A stretch of 32,620 nt of DNA from an uncultured Planctomyces sp. (GCA_937904325.1 CALGTK010000439.1:1-32620); one strand, 5' to 3'. Numbered from the stretch's first letter, positions 1 through 8,438 are shown. Translations and numbers: made by a program. Notes: generated from the sequence alone by a model not told the origin.

Positions 1-1584
1 AAACAAAGTTTCGATCTTTGCCGCTGTATTCTTATTTCTAGAGCGTGCCGCTCGTGTGGCAGCAAGACGGGCCTGAGTCGCAGTCTTCGGCGCATTTTTT
101 AAATCTTCATCCGGCCGCCCCGTTGCAGACAAAACGACTCTCCGCAAAAAGCTGCCACTGCCTCCGCCAAGAGCATTTCTCATCAACTGGCCATTCATCA
201 GCAACAGAGCCTGCGGGATCGTGCCGTTGAAAGAAGTACTCTCGTCATTCTCATCAGTCCCAAAGGTCTGCACAAACTGCCGCAACCAGGTAGACCGTTG
301 AGCCTGGGCCTGGTCTGAAGTTCGGTTGGCCTGATCGGCGGCAGTCGCGATCAAGAGTGAATCGTAGAGCTGCTCAGCTCGAAACTGCTTGAGGTACATG
401 TGGCTGAAAATCGGCATCTCGCCAGCTGCCGGATTGTCGTCGAGGTTTGCTTCATTAAATTTGCTGGTCAGATTGTAAGCCTCGCTGGCAGCAATCCACC
501 GAATCATCCGCTTGTTGTCATACCCTGATTCCCGGAACTGGCCAGCAAGATACGCCAACAACTCCGGATGTGATGCCTGATTGTGAGGCCCCATATCGTC
601 GACTGGCTTCGTAAAGCCATAACCGAACAGATTCCCCCAAACGCGATTGACCTGAGTTTCCGCAAGGAAAGGCTTGCTTGGATCGGTAATGTAGTCAGCA
701 AGTTCTGCGCGAGGCTTCGCGAGTGCTCGCTTCTGTCCACGATTTCGCAGTTCCAGGATATCTACAGTAACGTCCAGTTCGGCGACCTTCGCGCCGTCAC
801 CGTCGAAGAACTGGCGCCGCGCTGACTGCATCGTGCCGTTCCGTTTTTCGAAATCAACCATCGTGACTGCTGGAGCGTCGATCAATGTCACTGCTCCTCG
901 ATTTGGATTTCCCTGTCGACGAGTCCCGCGGAAGAAAGCGTTCATCCCCCAGAACTGAGCCTGTTGCCAATCATTGAACGGATGATTGTGGCACTGCGTG
1001 CATTGCAGTTGCCTGCCGAGAAACAAGCGGGACGTGATCGCCGTTGCCGGAACGGCCATCTCATTCAAATGGCTGGACAGAAAAACGACAGCACCGTTCT
1101 CATCGCTACTTCCTTCGGCGGTGATCAATTCTTTGACAAACTGATCGTACGGGATGTTCGTATAGATCGCATTTCGCAGCCAACGGTCAAGGGCGGCTCG
1201 TCCCCCACCTCGATTGTTTGATCGGCCGACAAGCAGGTTACCCCAGATGCTCGCTGCGTTGCGGATGTAGTCCTCGTTGTCGAGCAGTTGATCAACAAAT
1301 CGCTCCCGTTTGTCGCGTGCTTCAGATTCGATAAACTCTGTCAGCACGGAGTAAGTCGGGATGCGGCCAACGATGTCCAGCGACGCTCGTCGAGCGAACT
1401 CGGCATCATCTGCACGCTCAGACGGAGTAACTTCGTTGTCTTCCCACCCCTGCTGGAGGTGTCGATTAATTGTCGCGACGATTACTGAATCCGAGTCAGC
1501 TCGGACAATCGGCGTGGTAAGCCCATTGACAATCGCGACTGTGCCTAAAGCTGCCAGAATTCGTACTGCTGATAATAAATTCAT
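1..1584 (-). CDS. DUF1549/DUF1553 (PSCyt2/PSD1) domain protein, C-terminus cut off by the window edge
   Basis: The minus-strand frame starting at ATG 1584 stays open to base 1, giving 528 codons with no stop. The start has a good ribosome site (GGAG, 6 nt before ATG). Residues 1-29 look like a signal peptide ending near a VRADS site. A DUF1549-like region follows, with the c-type haem-like motif CTQCH at about residues 195-199 inside the family signature CTQCHNHPFNDW. A DUF1553-like region comes next, with QVNRVWGNLFGYGFTKPVDD and later SFNGTIPQALLLMNGQ. These paired domains are a hallmark of planctomycetes, where such genes usually sit beside a DUF1501 gene. That partner, if present, would lie left of the window. 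The biochemical role is unknown. The gene is probably complete in the genome, since the reading frame is clean up to the edge. Confidence 0.9.
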   Translation of the reverse strand, partial: MNLLSAVRILAALGTVAIVNGLTTPIVRADSDSVIVATINRHLQQGWEDNEVTPSERADDAEFARRASLDIVGRIPTYSVLTEFIESEARDKRERFVDQLLDNEDYIRNAASIWGNLLVGRSNNRGGGRAALDRWLRNAIYTNIPYDQFVKELITAEGSSDENGAVVFLSSHLNEMAVPATAITSRLFLGRQLQCTQCHNHPFNDWQQAQFWGMNAFFRGTRRQGNPNRGAVTLIDAPAVTMVDFEKRNGTMQSARRQFFDGDGAKVAELDVTVDILELRNRGQKRALAKPRAELADYITDPSKPFLAETQVNRVWGNLFGYGFTKPVDDMGPHNQASHPELLAYLAGQFRESGYDNKRMIRWIAASEAYNLTSKFNEANLDDNPAAGEMPIFSHMYLKQFRAEQLYDSLLIATAADQANRTSDQAQAQRSTWLRQFVQTFGTDENDESTSFNGTIPQALLLMNGQLMRNALGGGSGSFLRRVVLSATGRPDEDLKNAPKTATQARLAATRAARSRNKNTAAKIETLF

Positions 1585-1792
1585 TTACTTCTCCGCCCTG
1601 AATACCAACAACCGATCGTTGTTGCCATAACGTAAGTTTTGACGCAATGCCACGACGACGCAAAGGAACTTACCGTTCACGCGACCGGCCATTATGATAA
1701 ACCATAACATCACACTCGGATCACAGAATCCAAAAATAAGCAGAAACCAACACAAACACACAAATCCAATATTCTAAAGAAGCAATTGACGC

Positions 1793-3094
1793 TTATTTGT
1801 GTTTTGCATCGGAACCATTCCCGCCTGAAAAAGACGAACCGAGATCAAGCAGATGATGTCGCAGCAGATTCAGCGCTCCCTTGGCCGCTCGTGAACGAGC
1901 GATGGCCGGGTCCACCAGAATTTTGTGTTCGTGAACTTCGTTGACATTTTCTCCAGCCAGAGCCATGAACGAAGTCGCCGGTTCACCGGGCACTGACGGT
2001 TCGGAGAACGGAGAAATCGACAGGGCGAAATCGCTTTCGAAACGTCGTCGAGCGTTCTGTGCCATCTCTAAAGTCTCTTCGGCTGAAACGAGACTCATCG
2101 ATCCCACTTCCGAATCTGCGTCAGCAGCCTGGTCGTCATCGCCGAGTGAAATCACCACGCTCGGCGATGCGTTCAGTACGACTCCGCCCAGAAAGCACAA
2201 ATCCGATCCCGGAGTTGTACTCAACATCTGAGCAAGCAAGCCTCGCGTTCCCGCTTCGACAGTTGTGATCGCCAATCCCCGCTGCAGCAACATGCTGACG
2301 ACAGATGATTCGAGCGTGTGGTCGTCTTCTCCGAAGATAAGTGCTCCCAGCTTTTTTGAAATCAGTGATTTCGTTTCGGCGATGGCAACGTCGCATTCTT
2401 CGATGCTTGATCCATGAGCGGCGATTCTCAGGCTGATCGTAGCCGAGGATGCCGTGATACCAACTTCCGGATTGCGGTCTCTGGCAGTCAGGTCACCAAG
2501 CATTTCTTCGATGTTCGATTCCCCCTGCCCAAAACAATGCACGCTGCTGCGCCGGATGACTCGCTCTCCCTGTGGGAGTCGCGGGATCACCTGATCTCGG
2601 TACATCAACTTCATTTCGCTCGGCACGCCTGGCATCGCGGCCAGGAGGCTTGGTGGTCGACCTTCACGAGCAACTTCCATCCAGACACCAGGAGCAGTGC
2701 CGACTGGGTTGTGCATTACTTCGCTACCTGCCGGGAACATCGCCTGGATTCTGTTCCGATCAGACATCACTCGACCGCGTTTTGAAAACAGCTTCTCGAT
2801 GAATTCCAGCGAGGGTTCGTCGAGAACGAGTTCCGTGCCGGTCAGCTGTGCAATCAACTCACGCGTCAGATCATCAAGTGTCGGCCCGAGTCCGCCTGTC
2901 ACAAGCACAATGTCCGACCGATTGACTGCGGTCTGAAAAACTTCGAGCATTGTCTGCCGATCATCGGCCATCGTCGCGTGAAAGTGGACGGGAATGCCGA
3001 TTTCGGAGAGTTGCGTGCTCAGCCATTGGCTGTTGGTGTCAAGCTTCGCTCCGCTGGTGAGTTCGCTGCCGATCGAAATGATCTCTGCCTTCAT
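1793..3094 (-). CDS. CinA-like protein: intact N-terminal MoCF-type domain, degenerate NMN-deamidase domain
   Basis: 433 residues, close to the usual CinA length of about 415. The N-terminal COG1058 (molybdopterin-binding-like) domain is well kept: IISIGSELTSG at residues 5-15, VTGGLGPTLDDLTRE at 65-79, and AMPGVPSEM at 153-161. The C-terminal domain should carry the AESCTGG motif of nicotinamide-nucleotide amidase. Here that position reads VEAGTRG (279-285), so the Ser and Cys are gone. The later conserved stretch (usually SVTGIAGPDGG) reads SISPFSEPS. The fold is probably retained, but deamidase activity is doubtful. The gene lies 73 bp downstream of the MFS gene on the same strand and could be cotranscribed with it. 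A weak AGGA lies 11 nt before the start. Some would annotate this simply as cinA; the enzymatic half should not be assumed active. Confidence 0.85.
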   Translation of the reverse strand: MKAEIISIGSELTSGAKLDTNSQWLSTQLSEIGIPVHFHATMADDRQTMLEVFQTAVNRSDIVLVTGGLGPTLDDLTRELIAQLTGTELVLDEPSLEFIEKLFSKRGRVMSDRNRIQAMFPAGSEVMHNPVGTAPGVWMEVAREGRPPSLLAAMPGVPSEMKLMYRDQVIPRLPQGERVIRRSSVHCFGQGESNIEEMLGDLTARDRNPEVGITASSATISLRIAAHGSSIEECDVAIAETKSLISKKLGALIFGEDDHTLESSVVSMLLQRGLAITTVEAGTRGLLAQMLSTTPGSDLCFLGGVVLNASPSVVISLGDDDQAADADSEVGSMSLVSAEETLEMAQNARRRFESDFALSISPFSEPSVPGEPATSFMALAGENVNEVHEHKILVDPAIARSRAAKGALNLLRHHLLDLGSSFSGGNGSDAKHK

Positions 3095-3167
3095 ACCGAA
3101 TGTATTCCTACCAGCTATGCTGTCTGCAGATTTGAGAGTTAATCCAGTTCAATTGCCGCGTCGAAGT

Positions 3168-4916
3168 TCACTCTTCGTTGTCGTCCAGCAGCGGCTGAGT
3201 CGCGTCCAAAAGCAGGCCGCAGATGCCTGAGAAAAGAAACGCTCCGGCACATACTAGAAACATCATGTTCCATTCTCGAAGCCCTGGCGTTTCGCCCAGA
3301 TAGTAATCGTAGATCAGCGGCGAAACGGCAGCACCCAGGTTCCCCCACATGTTTCCCCAGCCGAGCACTGATCCCACCTGCCGACCACCAATATCCTGAG
3401 TAAACGCCCAGATCGATGGCGTGCCGAAGTCCGTCGAGAATGCGACCACAGAAAACAGTCCGACGAAAACCCACGGCGTGTTCAACGCCGAATTTTCCGG
3501 CAGCAAGGTCGTGATCGCAACACAACAAAGATAAGCAGACAACCCGACGACTCGAGAGCCGGCGATTGGAAGCCGGCGTCCCCATTTGACGCCGAGTTTT
3601 GCTGCCAGGCTGTCGGTAACTTTCCCCCCCGACATCATACCCAGCATTCCGATCAGCACAGGGGTCATCGCCATCGTACCACGTTCGAGGATGGGGACAC
3701 TGTGAACGTCCAACAGGTAGCGAGACAGCCAGGTCACCAGAAACACCCAGCCAACGTTCGTGCCCCACTGCGAGAAACAACTGCACCACATGTTGAAACT
3801 CAACACGAGCGCTTTGAGCGGAGCCGGCTCCAGTTTCTGCCCGTCGTGCCTGGAAAGCTCTTCACGACCTTCCAGAATCAGCGCATGTTCCGTCTCGTTA
3901 CTCCACGGGTGAACTTCCGGGCGATTGTGGAAGAAGATCCAGAAGAACGCAGCGACGAAAATTCCGGCGAAGCCGTAGATATACATGATCGGTCGCCAGC
4001 CTTTTCCGTACAGCTTCGCCAATCCTCGAGGAAACACACCTTCCAGCAAAAATCGATGAAACCGTACTCGCTGGTCGCGCGAAAGTTCTTCGCCCTCGTT
4101 CACCAGGGCCAGCATCCGAAGACCTTCTTTAGGCAACTTCACCGTGCCCATCTGCTGCTCGTTGTAAATTTCGTCAGACTCGATAATCCGATTCAGCATG
4201 TCGACAAGATCTTCGGCTTCGACACCTGAGTACATTCGGGATTTGTCGATGTCTTCTTGAGCTGCAGGCGTTGCAGCATCCAGTTTATCAGTGTCGCCTT
4301 GCGTGAGATGAGCACGCAGAGAGCTCACTTTCCCGTCGGTCTGCAGTCGTTCAATGACCTCACTGGAATTCAGGATGTCTTTAGGAACAAGCTCGACAGG
4401 AGTCCCCATCGGCACGAACTGGACGATTAGATAAGCAGTGAGCACCGGAGCAAGAGCACCGCCAATGCGGCCGCCGTTGGCAACGATCGCGCTCGCGCTT
4501 CCGCGAGCCGTAACCGGCATCCAACGTCCAACAATCGATGCTGCTGTCGGATAGGCCCCTGCCTGACCGAATCCCAGACCGAGCCGCGACACAATCAACA
4601 TGGCAAAACTGTTGGCTGCTCCAATCAGCCCAGTGAAGAATGACCAGGTCAGGATATAGACAACGAGCATGATCCTCGCGCCGTATCGATCACTCAGCCA
4701 GCCGGCAGGAACCTGAGCGAGTGCGTAAGACCAGAAGAAAGCGCTTAGAAACCATTTCACCTGCCCCTGACTCATCCCCAGATCCTGACGGATATAGTCA
4801 ACGGCAAAAGAGACGCAGAACCGGTCGAGATAAAGCAGGAACGACATCAATGTCGCTGCGGCGACAATCAAATACCGGACACGTGTCGCGCGTTTTTGCA
4901 TCGCTGCTTCAGGCAT
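3168..4916 (-). CDS. MFS transporter, anion:cation symporter-like, with a large extra loop domain
   Basis: 582 residues, well above the 420-450 usual for this family. The N-terminal half matches sugar-acid/anion MFS carriers: TM1 with a DRFCVSFA segment (31-38), the loop-2 motif GWLSDRYGAR (72-81), and RLGLGFGQAGAYPTAASIV (111-129). Between the fifth and sixth membrane segments (about 168-308) sits a hydrophilic insertion of some 140 residues, rich in Glu, Asp and Lys, predicted on the periplasmic side. The C-terminal half resumes with six membrane segments. The start at 4916 is supported by AAGGA 6 nt upstream; a second ATG lies five codons in. Located between gntP-like and cinA-like genes on the same strand. 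The substrate is probably a hexuronate-type or other organic anion, inferred only from the family and the neighbours. Confidence 0.88.
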   Translation of the reverse strand: MPEAAMQKRATRVRYLIVAAATLMSFLLYLDRFCVSFAVDYIRQDLGMSQGQVKWFLSAFFWSYALAQVPAGWLSDRYGARIMLVVYILTWSFFTGLIGAANSFAMLIVSRLGLGFGQAGAYPTAASIVGRWMPVTARGSASAIVANGGRIGGALAPVLTAYLIVQFVPMGTPVELVPKDILNSSEVIERLQTDGKVSSLRAHLTQGDTDKLDAATPAAQEDIDKSRMYSGVEAEDLVDMLNRIIESDEIYNEQQMGTVKLPKEGLRMLALVNEGEELSRDQRVRFHRFLLEGVFPRGLAKLYGKGWRPIMYIYGFAGIFVAAFFWIFFHNRPEVHPWSNETEHALILEGREELSRHDGQKLEPAPLKALVLSFNMWCSCFSQWGTNVGWVFLVTWLSRYLLDVHSVPILERGTMAMTPVLIGMLGMMSGGKVTDSLAAKLGVKWGRRLPIAGSRVVGLSAYLCCVAITTLLPENSALNTPWVFVGLFSVVAFSTDFGTPSIWAFTQDIGGRQVGSVLGWGNMWGNLGAAVSPLIYDYYLGETPGLREWNMMFLVCAGAFLFSGICGLLLDATQPLLDDNEE

Positions 4917-4940
4917 TTCACATCCTTACACCGACTCTGG

Positions 4941-5057
4941 CAAAACTTAAACGCAGAGAAACTGAGATTCACAGAGCAAGACGCGGAGAACCATTGGAGA
5001 CCTCTCCGTTCTCTGTAAAGCCCTCAGCGCAGTCTGCGGTCAAAAACTTCTTTTTTC
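4941..5057. repeat. Quasi-palindromic intergenic repeat of the GCAGAG/CTCTGC type
   Basis: The left half carries CGCAGAG, CACAGAG and GACGCGGAGAA. The right half mirrors these as CTCTCCGTTCTCTGT and CAGTCTGCGGT. The outer ends are AAACTTAAACGC and the roughly complementary GTCAAAAACTTCTTTT. Sequences of this kind recur between genes in many bacterial genomes, so this is probably a copy of a dispersed palindromic element. It fills almost all of the gap between the GntP and MFS genes. Copy number cannot be judged from one window. Confidence 0.5.
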
Positions 5058-5076
5058 TAACTGATCTCAGTCGCCC

Positions 5077-6816
5077 TCAAACCATTGGAAACAGAATCGC
5101 GCCGGCAATCGTGACAACGAGTCCGACAACGCCCATCAGCGTCGTCATGGGGGTGATGTATTTCAGACCTTCGCCTTCGGTCATGCCGCTCATCCGAGTG
5201 ATCACCCAGAATCCGGAATCGTTCATCCAGGCAATCGGCTTGGAACCACAACCGATGGCAAGTGCCAGGTAAACCGGATGAAACGGCAGCGTTCCAGACT
5301 GCGCAAGGCCTCCCAGAATCCCAACGGCGGTCATCATGGCAACGGTCGCCGAGCCTTGAGCTGTCCGAATGGCCGCCGTGATCAGCCAGGCCATCGTGAT
5401 AATCATCGCTGGCGACGTCACTGAGAGATCCTGGATCAACGTCGCAACTCCCGTTGCCTGCAGTGTCTTGCCGAATGCTCCGCCAGCAGACGTGATTAGA
5501 ATGATGATCCCTCCGCTGGCCAGTGACGCTCCGACAGCATCCGCCAGTTCTTTCCGGGAAAGTCCACGAGACCGGATCAGCGTGAACATGGCAATCACAG
5601 CTGAAATAATCAGCGCAATATTCTTGTCTCCGAGCGTGGCAGCGATCTTGCTGACTGTTGGCGACATCTCAACTTCCAAAGCCTTGATCACGCTATAGCC
5701 AGCAATCAGTACGACGGGGAGTACGATGGGGAGTATAGACAACCAGAATGGTGGCAGTTCCGACTCATCTCGGTTGGACAGTGTTTCCAGATCCTTCAGC
5801 GAAAAATCAGACGTCTCACGTAGCGGCAACGTCCAGATTTTGTTGGCAAACATCGACGCGTACAGGTATCCGAATCCCGCAGTGAAAAATCCCACGCAAC
5901 AACCCGCGAGGATCATCATGCCGATGTCGACACCGAGTTCCTCAGCCACTACCAGCGGCCCCGGAGTTGGTGGAACGAGCGAGTGTGCCATCGTCGCTCC
6001 CGCCACGATCGTCAGAACGAAGAGCAGATAGTTTCGGCCAGTCCGCAGTTGCATTGCCTTGCCAAGCGGAATCATCAAATAGAAGACCGTGTCGAAAAAC
6101 ACCGGCACACCCAGTAGAAATCCACTGAACACAAAGGAAAGCGGAGCAAACTTTTCGCCGAACTTCGCAAGAGCCGTGCGAACGATTCGGTCCGCGGCCC
6201 CGCTGTCCAGCAAACACTTTCCGATGATCGACGCCATAGCGATCAGAATGCCGATCTTCCCGGCGGTCGTGCCGAACCCAGACGCGACACGAGATGCAAC
6301 CGTTTGCCTGGACTCCTTCACCGCCGACGCGTAGAGATGAGGCTCAATGACGAAATCGCCAACCTGCGGACGATTGCCGGCAGAATGATCGACAACGACC
6401 ATGACCAGTGCCGTCGCCACCGGATCGGTGCCGGTGTTGGAACCCAGTCCGTCCACTGGATCAATTCGGGGGATGATTACTTTATATACATCACCCATCC
6501 GCCGAATCAGCATGTATTCGCGATCGAATCCGAATTGATCTTTGTCAGGAATACCAACGAGCACATTAGTCGCTGGCGTGAGACTACCATCCAGATCGGC
6601 TCGGTCGTACTCCACGTCCTCAGTATAAGTGACCCGGGTTGCACTATTGCTGATTTCATAGTGCTGCGTGGCTGACTGCGGAGTCATGATTGCGACAACC
6701 AGCGCGGCGAACGTCAAAGCCAGGAAGGCATGCAGTCGCAACGCCAGGATGCCTCCAATGACGATCAGCATTCCAATGCAAAGGGTCGCGATCGTCCAGA
6801 TTGTAGAAGGTTCCAT
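5077..6816 (-). CDS. GntP-family (gluconate:H+ symporter-like) permease with a soluble insertion
   Basis: 579 residues, against about 440-450 for typical GntP proteins. The N-terminal pair of membrane segments ends with LRLHAFLALTFAALVVAIM (27-45). Then comes an unusual hydrophilic stretch of about 120 residues (46-168, including YTEDVEYDRADLDG and IIPRIDPVDG). The GntP core resumes at GFGTTAGKIGILIAMASIIG. Core family features are clear: SGFLLGVPVFFDTVFYLMIP, MAHSLVPPTPGPLVVAEELG, RTAQGSATVAMMTAVGI, and GCGSKPIAWMNDSGFW. If the topology follows E. coli GntP, the insertion faces the periplasm. The start has AGGA 9 nt upstream. Next to an aldo/keto reductase and an MFS anion carrier on the same strand, which points to uptake of a sugar acid. 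The true substrate is not known. Confidence 0.92.
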   Translation of the reverse strand: MEPSTIWTIATLCIGMLIVIGGILALRLHAFLALTFAALVVAIMTPQSATQHYEISNSATRVTYTEDVEYDRADLDGSLTPATNVLVGIPDKDQFGFDREYMLIRRMGDVYKVIIPRIDPVDGLGSNTGTDPVATALVMVVVDHSAGNRPQVGDFVIEPHLYASAVKESRQTVASRVASGFGTTAGKIGILIAMASIIGKCLLDSGAADRIVRTALAKFGEKFAPLSFVFSGFLLGVPVFFDTVFYLMIPLGKAMQLRTGRNYLLFVLTIVAGATMAHSLVPPTPGPLVVAEELGVDIGMMILAGCCVGFFTAGFGYLYASMFANKIWTLPLRETSDFSLKDLETLSNRDESELPPFWLSILPIVLPVVLIAGYSVIKALEVEMSPTVSKIAATLGDKNIALIISAVIAMFTLIRSRGLSRKELADAVGASLASGGIIILITSAGGAFGKTLQATGVATLIQDLSVTSPAMIITMAWLITAAIRTAQGSATVAMMTAVGILGGLAQSGTLPFHPVYLALAIGCGSKPIAWMNDSGFWVITRMSGMTEGEGLKYITPMTTLMGVVGLVVTIAGAILFPMV

Positions 6817-6831
6817 CGATACAATTCCTGG

Positions 6832-6854
6832 TTGGTCAGGCTGTGCCTGACCAA
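6832..6854. promoter_or_regulatory. Perfect 10-bp inverted repeat in the leader of the GntP gene
   Basis: TTGGTCAGGC, a three-base loop TGT, then GCCTGACCAA. The dyad lies about 15 nt upstream of the GntP start codon, just before its ribosome site, in the 91-bp gap behind the aldo/keto reductase gene. It could be an operator, an RNA hairpin affecting translation, or a copy of a dispersed palindromic repeat. No U-run follows on the minus strand, so a terminator is unlikely. Confidence 0.5.
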
Positions 6855-6907
6855 GTTCTATTCGTCATTTGAAATTCAAAACTATCAAACTGCCGCAATT
6901 AGATTAT

Positions 6908-7915
6908 TCATGCGCGAGGCCGGCCTGTTACTGGATAGGCTGTGTCCTGGAAGCCTTTGCCGCTGTGTTCGCCAACCGGAATCAGATTATCGATAAAATC
7001 TTCATCAGCGGCGGTGATATCTACATCAAAACACTTCATGTTGTCTTCGAATTGAGCCAGCGTCTTTGGTCCGAGGATGATCGACGTCAGGATCGGATTC
7101 GCCAGGCACCATGCCAACGCAAAGTGAGTCGGTTCGCAGCCTTTCGTGTTTCGAGCGTACTCGGCAATCTTCTGTGAGAGCTTAATGCTCGCATCACGAA
7201 GTTCTGCCTGCTGCATCCGCGGATCGTTGCGCGACGCTCGGCTGCCTTCGGGATAGCCTTCGCCCAACTTGTACTTGCCGGTCAGGATGCCACGAGCGAG
7301 TGGCGAGTAACTGACGACGCCGAGCCCCTTCTCCTGACACATCGGCAGCACTTCGACTTCGATGTCGCGGTTCATGATGTTGTAAAGTGGCTGCAGAACC
7401 GAAAACGCGTGCAGGTTCAGCTTGTCACTGGTCCAGAGTGCTTCGCAGATTCGCCACGCTCGGAAGTTCGAGCACCCAATGTAGTGGACCTTGCCGGAAC
7501 GAATCATGTCGTCGAGAGCTCGCATCGACTCTTCGATCGGCGTCGAGTAGTCCGGCGCGTGATAATAGTAGACGTCGATGAAGTCGGTATTCAGCCGTCG
7601 TAAACTTTCGTCGAGGGCATGCATGAGGTGCTTGCGACTGGCGCCCTGATCGTTGGGTCCGTCGCCCATCTTCTGGACGCCCTTAGTAGCCAGCACGACA
7701 CCGTTACGCCGATCAGCAATCGCCTTACCCGTGACGACTTCGGATTCGCCACCCGCGTACATGTCGGCGGTATCGATAAAGTTAATCCCCAGATCATTCG
7801 CCTGATGAATGATCCTGATTGAGTCTGCTTCACTGGTCTGCCCCCCGAACATCATCGTTCCGAGACAGATGGGTGAGACTTTGACGCCAGCTTTTCCGAG
7901 ATTCCTGTAGTCCAT
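6908..7915 (-). CDS. Aldo/keto reductase
   Basis: 335 residues, a full-length AKR TIM-barrel oxidoreductase expected to use NAD(P)H. The catalytic tetrad is visible: Asp48 and Tyr53 in NFIDTADMYAGG, Lys78 in VVLATKG, and His119 in DVYYYHAPD. The cofactor-binding side is seen in IGCSNFRAWRI, VVSYSPLARGILTGKY and the C-terminal ILGPKTLAQFEDN. The likely start is ATG at 7915 with AGGA six bases upstream; a GTG one codon earlier (7918) is also possible. It is the first gene of the minus-strand set running into the GntP permease. The context suggests reduction of a sugar or sugar-acid-derived carbonyl, but AKR substrate cannot be read from sequence. The cytoplasmic location fits the absence of a signal peptide. 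Confidence 0.93.
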   Translation of the reverse strand: MDYRNLGKAGVKVSPICLGTMMFGGQTSEADSIRIIHQANDLGINFIDTADMYAGGESEVVTGKAIADRRNGVVLATKGVQKMGDGPNDQGASRKHLMHALDESLRRLNTDFIDVYYYHAPDYSTPIEESMRALDDMIRSGKVHYIGCSNFRAWRICEALWTSDKLNLHAFSVLQPLYNIMNRDIEVEVLPMCQEKGLGVVSYSPLARGILTGKYKLGEGYPEGSRASRNDPRMQQAELRDASIKLSQKIAEYARNTKGCEPTHFALAWCLANPILTSIILGPKTLAQFEDNMKCFDVDITAADEDFIDNLIPVGEHSGKGFQDTAYPVTGRPRA

Positions 7916-7967
7916 CACGAGTCCTGCTGCAGTGAGTCCATAAAGTTACGAGGTCACATCGACGAAC

Positions 7968-7980
7968 CTCAATTATTGAG
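7968..7980. promoter_or_regulatory. Short dyad upstream of the aldo/keto reductase
   Basis: CTCAAT-T-ATTGAG, six-base arms around one central base, about 55 bp before the aldo/keto reductase start. It is a possible regulator site, but short enough to occur by chance. Confidence 0.25.
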
Positions 7981-8060
7981 ACTCACGGTCACGATGTCAC
8001 GCCGGGCAGCAGATTCATCAACAGTGTTGCGGACAGGCGGATGTCCAAATGAGGTAGAGG

Positions 8061-8080
8061 AACTTTCAGTTTTGAAAGTT
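8061..8080. promoter_or_regulatory. Inverted repeat upstream of a small plus-strand ORF
   Basis: AACTTTCA-GTTT-TGAAAGTT, perfect eight-base arms with a four-base spacer. It lies 62 bp upstream of the 49-codon ORF at 8143 and about 145 bp from the aldo/keto reductase start on the other strand, so it could serve either as an operator. No matching regulator is visible. Confidence 0.35.
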
Positions 8081-8142
8081 ATATCTCTCAAACTTGAACA
8101 CTATTCATCCGGACTCAACACACAAAACCAGGGAGCCGGGAA

Positions 8143-8292
8143 ATGGTTTCGATACTCGAATGCGGTCCAACTTCCCCAGGCTGGATGATCATCCTAATCC
8201 TGTGTGTGGAAATGGTTCACAATCATCCGGTAGCTGTGCTTTCGATTGGAGTAAGTGCGGCTCTGGCAATCCAACATTTATTCCGGAGTTAA
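8143..8292 (+). CDS. Possible small membrane protein, 49 residues
   Basis: ATG at 8143 is preceded by GGGAG with 7 nt spacing, one of the better ribosome sites in the window, and the frame runs 49 codons to TAA at 8290. The product begins MVSILECGPTSPG, then has a hydrophobic stretch WMIILILCV (14-22), a short polar turn with EMVHNHP, a second stretch VAVLSIGVSAALAI (30-43), and ends in QHLFRS. This fits a small two-segment hairpin membrane peptide. I recognise no family. The gap from 7916 to 8710 has no other protein candidate on either strand. It converges with the small RNA described at 8340-8432. Chance ORFs of this length exist, so the strong ribosome site and the hydrophobic pattern are the only support. 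Confidence 0.4.
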   Translation: MVSILECGPTSPGWMIILILCVEMVHNHPVAVLSIGVSAALAIQHLFRS

Positions 8293-8339
8293 ACTCAGTG
8301 AAATGTATGTTCTCTGGCTCGCCTCACTGTGGACTAAAC

Positions 8340-8432
8340 CTCGGCGCAAAAAAAAGCGTGACGGATGACCAGAGTCATCCGCCACGCTAAGACCGACGGT
8401 AACAAGTGCGGGCCAACGCCTGCTACCGCTGA
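8340..8432 (-). ncRNA. Candidate small RNA with two stem-loops
   Basis: Reading the minus strand, a promoter-like element (8439-8459) is followed by about 90 nt that fold into two stem-loops. The first stem pairs CGGTAGCAGG (8428-8419) with CTTGTTACCG (8406-8397): ten pairs including two G-U, with a 12-nt loop. The second is the Rho-independent terminator at 8388-8348, ending in eight U. No ORF with a ribosome site is seen in this transcript. It starts 279 bp beyond the end of the sulfatase gene, so it could also be the processed 3' tail of that message, but the promoter signal argues for an independent RNA. I recognise no known RNA family. Start and end are estimated from the promoter and the U-run. 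Confidence 0.5.
8348..8388 (-). terminator. Rho-independent terminator (minus strand)
   Basis: The hairpin has arms AGCGTG plus CGGATGAC on one side and GTCATCCG plus CACGCT on the other, with a single mismatch and a four-base loop CAGA. On the minus strand it runs straight into eight U. It would end the candidate small RNA and any read-through from the sulfatase gene at 8711. Confidence 0.85.
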
Positions 8433-8438
8433 AACTCC

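Noticed and set aside
3139-3789. 216-codon minus-strand frame
   Set aside because: Out-of-phase shadow of the MFS transporter gene on the same strand.
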